A stretch of DNA of 15,409 nt, taken from Acidiluteibacter sp965660325. Its GTDB lineage: Bacteria; Bacteroidota; Bacteroidia; Flavobacteriales_E; Vicingaceae. Positions within the stretch are counted from its first letter, which is position 1, and each line of letters starts with the position of its first letter. The notes beneath the pieces are model-generated. The model saw only the letters and a list, made by a program, of their open reading frames with translations. It was not told where the DNA came from and did not search any database. Positions 7,439-13,460 of the stretch are shown one piece after another. Location: contig CBFHZL010000065.1 in assembly GCA_965660325.1 (NCBI GenBank), forward strand, positions 1 to 15,409, written 5' to 3'. Made by a program: the position numbers and the translations under genes.

Positions 7439-7471
7439 CGGTTTATTTATTCATTTTTAAATTATAAACCG
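7439..7471 (+). promoter_or_regulatory. Start-codon-proximal stem, candidate riboswitch expression platform
   Basis: CGGTTTAT (7439-7446) and ATAAACCG (7464-7471) form a perfect 8-bp stem with a 17-nt A/T-rich loop. The right arm ends one base before the ATG at 7472, so the stem would hold the whole translation initiation region in structure. The segment TCCCG (7436-7440), which overlaps the left arm, can also pair with CGGGA at 7369-7373 in a small hairpin loop just after the aptamer, offering a mutually exclusive fold. That this is the switch is inference. Confidence 0.45.
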
Positions 7472-8737
7472 ATGAGAAAAAAATTAATCATTTCTTTAGC
7501 AGTTTTATCTGCAAGCGCCTTATCAGCGCAACAAGCCCTTTTTGTGAATGGCGGTCAGTATGGAAATTCAGCTGACAATGTAAATTTTGTAAGTTACGAC
7601 GTTCAATCTAATACGTATACTGCAATTGATACCATTCAAACACAGTCTGTACAAAGCCTATTAGTCGATGGAACGACCGCTTATGTAGCTGCCCAAGATT
7701 CTATAGTATCTTATGATTTAACAACCAATACACGTATTGCTACAGCAGAATTTAATGGTCCAAGTACCAAGGCACTATCTGTTTATGGTGCAAATCTATT
7801 AGTTGGTAATTTCTACGGCAAAACAACCGATAACTTATACGTTTACGACAAGGCTACATTAGCTTTAACCGATTCCGTTACTCAGATTTCCAAAGCAGTT
7901 TCTAATATGCTGGTAATGGGCGATTCTTTATACATCGCTCAAAATTTTTCCTCTTCAGCATTTTCTGATTCTGCAGGGTACATTTCAGTGGTTGATTTGA
8001 CCACAATGAATTATGTACGTGACATTGTATTTAATAATAATGACGAGGGATTAGGTTTTTTGGTTCCGAATGCAGCGCAAGATGGTTTTTTTGGAATTAA
8101 CACTAACTCTGTAGTTGCTTATGATATTGCTTCAGGAACGGTCACTGCGACTCCATCAAACTTTAGGTTATCTGCAAGCGCCAATAAAAGCAGCATAAAA
8201 GGAGACACCTTAATGCTTCAGGTCAATGATAATATAGGAGCAATGAGTCTAACAACAGGCTTGTTGATTGATACCAATATTGCAGCCTATGCGCCTACAG
8301 CATTTTCTTTTGACACGCTCAATAGAGAAATTTATGCAACTTCAACAGACTTTTTTAGCTACAAAGAAGGTAAAGTATTTGATTTAGATGGGACAGAGCT
8401 CGATACGCTTATTGTTGGTTTCTCTCCAGAGATTGTACAAATTTATTATGGAAACATCACCAGTCTAGATAAAAATGAGAAGCAAAATTTGTCATTTCAT
8501 TTATTTCCAAATCCTGCGAAGTCTTCAGATCCTATTTACTTAGAAGGTTTATCATCATCTACAACGGATGCTATAATGGTAACAATAACTGATATCACAG
8601 GAAAAATAGTTACGCGCAAGAACTATTCTGTATCGAGTATGTTTTCTATTAATACTGCGAATTTAAAATCCGGCGTTTATCTGGTATCAGTTCAGACAGA
8701 CAAAAGTATAGGAGTGAATAAACTTATTGTTGAATAA
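7472..8737 (+). CDS. T9SS-sorted surface protein with propeller-like repeats, first gene of the B12 operon
   Basis: This 421-residue protein is secreted by the type IX system. Residues 1-20 form a signal peptide (MRKKLIISLAV...SA before QQ). Residues about 22-335 contain recurring blade-like units of the type VDGTTAYVAAQDSIVSYDLTT and VMGDSLYIAQN, as in YncE/BtuG-like beta-propellers. Residues 341-421 form a T9SS type A sorting domain beginning FHLFPNPA and ending SGVYLVSVQTDKSIGVNKLIVE-like, which would be cleaved when the protein is attached to the cell surface. No catalytic motif is visible. Its place directly after a cobalamin riboswitch and before BtuB suggests a role in capturing corrinoids outside the cell, like the BtuG lipoproteins of Bacteroides, though this is inferred. 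The ATG at 7472 gives a clean signal peptide; an in-frame GTG at 7409 lies in the riboswitch output region and was rejected. One base separates its stop from the next ATG. Confidence 0.85.
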   Translation: MRKKLIISLAVLSASALSAQQALFVNGGQYGNSADNVNFVSYDVQSNTYTAIDTIQTQSVQSLLVDGTTAYVAAQDSIVSYDLTTNTRIATAEFNGPSTKALSVYGANLLVGNFYGKTTDNLYVYDKATLALTDSVTQISKAVSNMLVMGDSLYIAQNFSSSAFSDSAGYISVVDLTTMNYVRDIVFNNNDEGLGFLVPNAAQDGFFGINTNSVVAYDIASGTVTATPSNFRLSASANKSSIKGDTLMLQVNDNIGAMSLTTGLLIDTNIAAYAPTAFSFDTLNREIYATSTDFFSYKEGKVFDLDGTELDTLIVGFSPEIVQIYYGNITSLDKNEKQNLSFHLFPNPAKSSDPIYLEGLSSSTTDAIMVTITDITGKIVTRKNYSVSSMFSINTANLKSGVYLVSVQTDKSIGVNKLIVE

Positions 8738-8738
8738 G

Positions 8739-9716
8739 ATGCTCCGACTGTTCATTAACATAACATTTTTTTGCTTCATATGCAGCGCATATGCCCAAGG
8801 TCCTTATGCACCTCAGGCTGGTTTGGCGGGCAGTACTGCGATTCATAAAGATTCAAGTGTATTCGTTGCATGGGCAAACAAATGTACCATCCAAAGAGGT
8901 CTGCTAGACATAGCAGACCCCTCTTTGGGACAGGCATCCGTTGGAAATTCATCTTCTGCTTTAGGCCGTCCTGGTGAGAGCGGAGTTGTAAGTCTTGGTG
9001 ATGCGGGAGTTGCAATTGTTGAGTTTTTGCATCCTGTTAAAGACGGAATAGGTCCCGACTTCGCTATTTTTGAAAATTCCTTTTCACCCACATTTCTTGA
9101 ATTAGCTTTTGTAGAAGTAAGTTCTGATGGAATCAATTACTTTAGGTTTCCTGCACATTCGTTAACAGATACCGTTAATCCAATTGGTGGATTCGGTGCC
9201 GTGCAGCCTTCGAACGTAAATAATTTAGCAGGTAAATATGTTGCCAATTTTGGTACTCCATTTGACTTAAGCGAATTACCAAATAACCCGCTATTGGATA
9301 AGCAGCAAATTACACACATTAAAATCATTGATGTAGTGGGCACGCTGCATCCAGGACATGCACGATATGATACTGCAAATCGACCTATCCAAGACGTCTA
9401 CCCAACACCATTTCCAAGTGGAGGGTTTGACCTAGACGCTGTTGGGGCAATTCATATTGCAACCACTTCTTTGGAAGAGCTCAATCCGTTAAATGTATCG
9501 GTTTACCCTAATCCAGTTAACGAGGTATTACAGGTAAGTATGGATCCCTCTATCATACAGTCGTCATCTTATCAATTAATTGATTTGTACGGTGCGGTTG
9601 TTTTATCTGGAAGTCAACCTGAAGATATATATGTAAACCAATTACCATCAGGGATTTATTATTTGCGTATTATGGTTGGTGAAAACCAATCAACTCTAAA
9701 AATAGTAAAACGGTAA
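8739..9716 (+). CDS. T9SS-sorted surface protein of unknown fold in the B12 operon
   Basis: This 325-residue exported protein has a signal peptide at about 1-19 (ending SAYA before QGPYAP). A central domain of about 225 residues carries conserved-looking acidic and aromatic stretches: GPDFAIFENSF, LELAFVEVSSDG, HIKIIDVVG and FPSGGFDLDAVGAIHI. The T9SS type A sorting domain covers about 253-325 (VYPNPV...SGIYYLRIMV...LKIVKR). I recall similar proteins next to cobalamin-regulated receptors in other Bacteroidota, but no biochemical role is known to me. The density of Asp/Glu, Gly and surface aromatics fits a beta-rich ligand- or calcium-binding domain. The ATG at 8739 starts one base after the upstream stop, so translation is probably coupled; the alternative TTG at 8727 lies inside the preceding gene. 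Its stop overlaps the next start (TAATG). Likely role: outer-surface corrinoid binding upstream of BtuB, by context only. Confidence 0.82.
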   Translation: MLRLFINITFFCFICSAYAQGPYAPQAGLAGSTAIHKDSSVFVAWANKCTIQRGLLDIADPSLGQASVGNSSSALGRPGESGVVSLGDAGVAIVEFLHPVKDGIGPDFAIFENSFSPTFLELAFVEVSSDGINYFRFPAHSLTDTVNPIGGFGAVQPSNVNNLAGKYVANFGTPFDLSELPNNPLLDKQQITHIKIIDVVGTLHPGHARYDTANRPIQDVYPTPFPSGGFDLDAVGAIHIATTSLEELNPLNVSVYPNPVNEVLQVSMDPSIIQSSSYQLIDLYGAVVLSGSQPEDIYVNQLPSGIYYLRIMVGENQSTLKIVKR

Positions 9717-11635
9717 TGCACCTCAAGCAGAATCTTCTTTTTTCACTGTTTCTGATTAGTGCTAGTGTTTTGTCGCAAGAGCGTTTTATAGATACTGTAA
9801 ACGTTCCCTCAGTTGAGATTTCTATGCCATTTTCTATCGATAAAGAGCACACATCTTTTAAGAGGGTACAAATTGATTCCATTAAAATGAGTCAAAAAAG
9901 TACTGGAACGTTGGCTGAAGTACTCAATGAGCATTCAACTGTATTTGTAAAATCCTATGGAGTAGGAGGGCTTGCTTCTGTTTCCTTTCGGGGAACTTCT
10001 GCAGCTCATACAATGGTGCTTTGGAACGATATTCCTATCAATTCTACCCTCAATGGCCAAGTAGACTTTTCGTTGATTCCTCTTGCTTTCTATGATGGAA
10101 TTGAGATTGACTTTGGGGGCGCAAGCTTAGAAAAGAATGCAGGAAGTTTGGGCGGTAGTGTCAACCTAACCAACAAAACGGACTACAATAATCGTTTTTC
10201 AGTTGCTGTACAACAGCAATTTGCAAGTTTTGGAAATCTTGGGACATCGGCTGTTTTAAAGTTTGGTCGTAAAAATTTTCAATCCAACACCCGTGTATTT
10301 CGTAAATATGGCGACAATGACTTTAACTACATAAACTTAGGTAAAAATGGATTTCCTGAAGAGCAGTTAAAGAATGCCCGAGTTGAACAGTTTGGTATAC
10401 TCAAAGAGTTTTTTCTAAAACCTACGGTCAACAGTGAATTAAGTTTACAACTTTCAACTATCTCAACTGATCGAGAAATTCCTGCAATAATGTTGATTAA
10501 CAATAATGAAGAGTCTCAAAAAGATGACGCCTATCGTGCAACTGTGGGTTATAGACTAGAACGTGAAGCGTGGCGATTCAAATTAAAGTCAAGCATCTTT
10601 AGAGATGAGTTATCGTATGCTAATGAGTTGTTAAGGACGGAGACTAACACTTCGTTTGAAGGCATTAAAAATATTGCTCAATTCCAATATACATTTAGCG
10701 ATAAAAGCGATTTTTCAGTGAAGATTCACGCTGACTTTGATCGAGCAACTAGTCCGTCCTATGAGTTGGATCGAAACTTAAATCGACAAGCCGCATTTTT
10801 CAATTATAATTACATGATTAATAAAAGATTGAAAGCGTCTGCAGTTGTTCGTGGTGAGGTAGTAACTAATCAACCATCAGTTTTGCTGCCTGGAATTGGC
10901 TTGATTTACCAATTGGATGAAAAAAGCCATTATCTACTTCGTTTAAATGCATCATTTAATGCTAAATACCCCAACTTAAATGACTTGTATTGGCAGCCAG
11001 GGGGAAACCCTGATCTTGAGATTGAACGAAGTAAAAACATTGAAATTGGGTTGTCTAATGAATTCATCTACCTCACGGATTGGATGAATTGGAAGTTTGA
11101 AGCTACTGGATTTTACATGAACATTACGGATTACATATTATGGCAACCAACCGCTTTTGGCTATTGGCGATCAGAAAATCTTCAGGAAGTGATCAGTCAA
11201 GGAGCCGAGTTAAATTGGTCGATACGCACCAAATGGAGAAATTGGAGAAATACGACTACCCTGCAATATGGATACACCTCTTCAGTTAATCAGCTTACCA
11301 AACAAGAAAATGATGCATCAAAAGGAAAGCAACTCGTTTATGTTCCCGAGCATACGGCAAACCTATTCAGTCAGTTTAATTTTAAAAAATGGCAATTGAT
11401 TTATCAATTGAATTATACTAGTGAACGGTATACAGCAACTGACAATTCAGATAAACTGCCATTTTATGCCTTACATCATTTAAAAGTTCAGCGAGCATTT
11501 CAATTAAAATCACACCAATTTTCCATAGCTGCGCAATTAAATAATGCATTGAATGAAGATTATCAAGCCATCCAATGGCGACCAATGCCTGGCAGAAATT
11601 ATGGATTAACTATTAATTACACCATCGATAAATGA
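9716..11635 (+). CDS. btuB: BtuB-type TonB-dependent cobalamin receptor
   Basis: This 639-residue outer-membrane transporter most likely imports cobalamin or other corrinoids using TonB energy. Residues 1-20 form a signal peptide (ending VLS before QERF). There is no carboxypeptidase-like extension; the plug follows at about 55-155, with VFVKSYGVGGLASVSFRGT, a VLWNDIPIN segment and GSLGGSVNL at its end. The remainder is a barrel with many aromatic strand ends (for example YWQPGGNPDLEIERS near 423, then alternating strands to GLTINYTIDK). Total length resembles E. coli BtuB plus a small excess, and differs from the larger SusC-type receptors. Ligand assignment rests on the cobalamin riboswitch and the BtuG-like and DUF71 neighbours rather than on residues. 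The start codon overlaps the upstream stop by one base and the end overlaps the next gene by four. Confidence 0.9.
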   Translation: MHLKQNLLFSLFLISASVLSQERFIDTVNVPSVEISMPFSIDKEHTSFKRVQIDSIKMSQKSTGTLAEVLNEHSTVFVKSYGVGGLASVSFRGTSAAHTMVLWNDIPINSTLNGQVDFSLIPLAFYDGIEIDFGGASLEKNAGSLGGSVNLTNKTDYNNRFSVAVQQQFASFGNLGTSAVLKFGRKNFQSNTRVFRKYGDNDFNYINLGKNGFPEEQLKNARVEQFGILKEFFLKPTVNSELSLQLSTISTDREIPAIMLINNNEESQKDDAYRATVGYRLEREAWRFKLKSSIFRDELSYANELLRTETNTSFEGIKNIAQFQYTFSDKSDFSVKIHADFDRATSPSYELDRNLNRQAAFFNYNYMINKRLKASAVVRGEVVTNQPSVLLPGIGLIYQLDEKSHYLLRLNASFNAKYPNLNDLYWQPGGNPDLEIERSKNIEIGLSNEFIYLTDWMNWKFEATGFYMNITDYILWQPTAFGYWRSENLQEVISQGAELNWSIRTKWRNWRNTTTLQYGYTSSVNQLTKQENDASKGKQLVYVPEHTANLFSQFNFKKWQLIYQLNYTSERYTATDNSDKLPFYALHHLKVQRAFQLKSHQFSIAAQLNNALNEDYQAIQWRPMPGRNYGLTINYTIDK

Positions 11636-12654
11636 GACGCATCTATTACTACTTTGTATCACTTTTATTAATTACCGCGGGCTGTGAAGACATGGAGAGT
11701 CCAAGACCTCAAGTTGTTTTGGAGTCTGACGCCATTATACTCAACGAAGGAAACTTTGGACAAGGAAATGCAACGATCGACTTTTATAATTCCAACGACG
11801 AGAGTTATCGAAAAGATGTATTTCGAAGTAACAATCAAGGTCGCCCTATTGGAGACGTGGTGCAATCGATGTCGGTGGAGAACAACCTTGGATACATTGT
11901 AGTCAATAATTCTCAGAAGGTAGAAATCGTTGACTTAGCTACTTTTAAATCGGTAGGTGCCATACAAGGACTAAATTCACCTCGTTATTTTCTCTCCATT
12001 AGCGCTGACAAAGCTTATGTTTCTGACCTGTATGAGGACGCTATCCAAATTGTGTCTAAAAGTCAGCAAGCAATGATTGGACGTATTCCTACCGGTGGCT
12101 GGACAGAAAAAATGGTAAAAATCGAGGATACCGTCTATATCACAGATATGACGAACAATCAATTACTTCGTGTTGATGCAAATGCAGATACCATTATGAA
12201 TCGCACACCGCTTGTTCAGCAACCATCAAGTTTGGTAGTCGATAAAAATAAACGGCTTTGGGTAATGTGTACCGGTGGTTTTGACGAAGTAAAGCCCGTA
12301 TTATATCAATTGACTACTTCAGGTAGTGTAATTAAAAGTATTGAATTTCAAGCTATTAATGAAAGTCCCGGAAATTTGGTAATCGCTGAGAATGGAGAAG
12401 ACCTCTTTTATTTAAACCAAGGAGTTTATCATTTGCACATCAATGATACCACTTTAGAGAATACACCGATAGTACCTGAAAATGGTCGCTTACTGTATTC
12501 ATTGGCTATTCACCCTAAGAGTTCCGAATTATATGTAGCTGACGCAATCGATTACCAACAAAATGGAATCGTCTACAGATATACGCATTCGGGACAATTG
12601 GTTACACAGTTTAAGGCTGGAATTATTCCTGGATCATTTGAGTTTTTGCCATGA
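11632..12654 (+). CDS. btuG: BtuG-like surface lipoprotein beta-propeller (YncE/DUF5074-like)
   Basis: This 340-residue lipoprotein has a signal sequence ending LLITAGC, with the lipidated cysteine at residue 18. The residues after it (EDMESP) are acidic, as in the Bacteroidota lipoprotein export signal that sends lipoproteins to the cell surface. The mature part is made of repeating YncE-like blades: AIILNEGNFGQGNATIDFYN, VNNSQKVEIVDLATFKSVG, KAYVSDLYEDAIQIVSKSQ, DTVYITDMTNNQLLRVDA and SELYVADAIDYQQNGIVYRY. This fits the BtuG family, seven-bladed propellers that in Bacteroides bind cobalamin very tightly and sit over BtuB. Here the gene follows the btuB-type receptor with an ATGA overlap, matching that partnership. 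The family call is from architecture and context; the symbol should be read as BtuG-like. The stop overlaps the DUF71 gene start by four bases. Confidence 0.78.
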   Translation: MRRIYYYFVSLLLITAGCEDMESPRPQVVLESDAIILNEGNFGQGNATIDFYNSNDESYRKDVFRSNNQGRPIGDVVQSMSVENNLGYIVVNNSQKVEIVDLATFKSVGAIQGLNSPRYFLSISADKAYVSDLYEDAIQIVSKSQQAMIGRIPTGGWTEKMVKIEDTVYITDMTNNQLLRVDANADTIMNRTPLVQQPSSLVVDKNKRLWVMCTGGFDEVKPVLYQLTTSGSVIKSIEFQAINESPGNLVIAENGEDLFYLNQGVYHLHINDTTLENTPIVPENGRLLYSLAIHPKSSELYVADAIDYQQNGIVYRYTHSGQLVTQFKAGIIPGSFEFLP

Positions 12655-13352
12655 AAGAACGGATCGCATTTTCTTGGAGTGGAGGTAAAGATTCTGCGCT
12701 TGCTTTGTATCGTTTGATGCAGCAAGAGCAGTATGAAGTGGTGTATCTATTATCAAATTTTAATGCAGACAATCAATTGAGCATGCACGCCGTTTCTCCC
12801 GAGCTCATTGAAAAACAATCAGAAGCAATAGGAATTCCATTGATTAAAGTTCAAGTTGAAAGTAATGATAATACTTCCTATGAAAAAGCAATGGAGAAAG
12901 TGCTATTGAAACTAAGAGAAGATGGGATTTATAAAGTGGGTTATGGCGATATTTTTTTAGAAAATTTAAAGACTTACCGAGAGGAAAAGTTGCAATCACT
13001 CGGTATGGAAGCCTTATTTCCACTCTGGAAAGAGACGCCATTACTTTTAGTTCATCAATTTATTGATCTGAGATTCAAATCTCTCGTATGTTGTGTGAAT
13101 GAGCTCACTCTTGGAGAAGACTTTTTAGATAAAACCATCGATAAAGAGTGGATTAGTGCTCTCCCTACAGGAATAGACCCGTGTGGGGAGAATGGAGAAT
13201 TTCACACGTTTTGTTATGATGGACCAATGTTTAAACAAACCGTATCATTTGGTATTGCACAAAGCAGGACAAAAAAGTACCGTTTTGAGCTGTCTGATGG
13301 CACAGTAATGAACGAGGAGTATCGCTACAGTAATCTTATTCCTGTGCATTAG
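12651..13352 (+). CDS. DUF71/COG2102 ATP-pyrophosphatase, B12-salvage subgroup
   Basis: This 233-residue cytoplasmic enzyme of the ATP_bind_4 family (Pfam PF01902) has the PP-loop SGGKDS at residues 10-15, which adenylates a substrate carboxylate or amide and releases pyrophosphate. The second conserved block, GDIFLENLKTYREEKL, starts at 99. The C-terminal motif is GIDPCGENGEFHTF (174-187). The eukaryotic and archaeal relative Dph6 is diphthine-ammonia ligase, with a GEGGEYET-type motif; the GENGEFHT form marks a bacterial subgroup that comparative genomics has linked to B12 salvage. Bacteria do not make diphthamide, so the automatic label diphthine-ammonia ligase would be wrong. Being the last gene of a cobalamin-riboswitch operon supports a job on imported corrinoids, perhaps amidation or remodelling of an incomplete corrinoid. 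The exact reaction is unproven. The ATG overlaps the upstream TGA. Confidence 0.85.
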   Translation: MKERIAFSWSGGKDSALALYRLMQQEQYEVVYLLSNFNADNQLSMHAVSPELIEKQSEAIGIPLIKVQVESNDNTSYEKAMEKVLLKLREDGIYKVGYGDIFLENLKTYREEKLQSLGMEALFPLWKETPLLLVHQFIDLRFKSLVCCVNELTLGEDFLDKTIDKEWISALPTGIDPCGENGEFHTFCYDGPMFKQTVSFGIAQSRTKKYRFELSDGTVMNEEYRYSNLIPVH

Positions 13353-13460
13353 TTGTGCATAAAATCAATTTAAAAGCCTGATTCGTTAAGCTGTATTCAA
13401 TTTTGATTTGCGATATTTGTTAATTACACAATAAACAGCCGAATTGGTCATTAATTGGTT

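Noticed and set aside
7409..7471. GTG start adding 21 residues to the first B12-operon protein
   Set aside because: It places a non-secretory sequence before a clean signal peptide and lies in the riboswitch output region; ATG 7472 is the better start.
8727..8738. TTG start for the second T9SS protein
   Set aside because: It lies inside the preceding gene; ATG 8739 follows that stop by one base and opens directly with the signal peptide.
12651..13352. Diphthine-ammonia ligase (Dph6)
   Set aside because: Bacteria lack diphthamide, the C-terminal motif is of the GENGEFHT type, and the gene is in a B12 operon.
13362..13409. Inverted repeat AAATCAA / TTGATTT after the DUF71 gene, considered as operon terminator
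   Set aside because: Seven A/T-rich pairs across a 34-nt loop with no T run; chance is likely in such AT-rich DNA.
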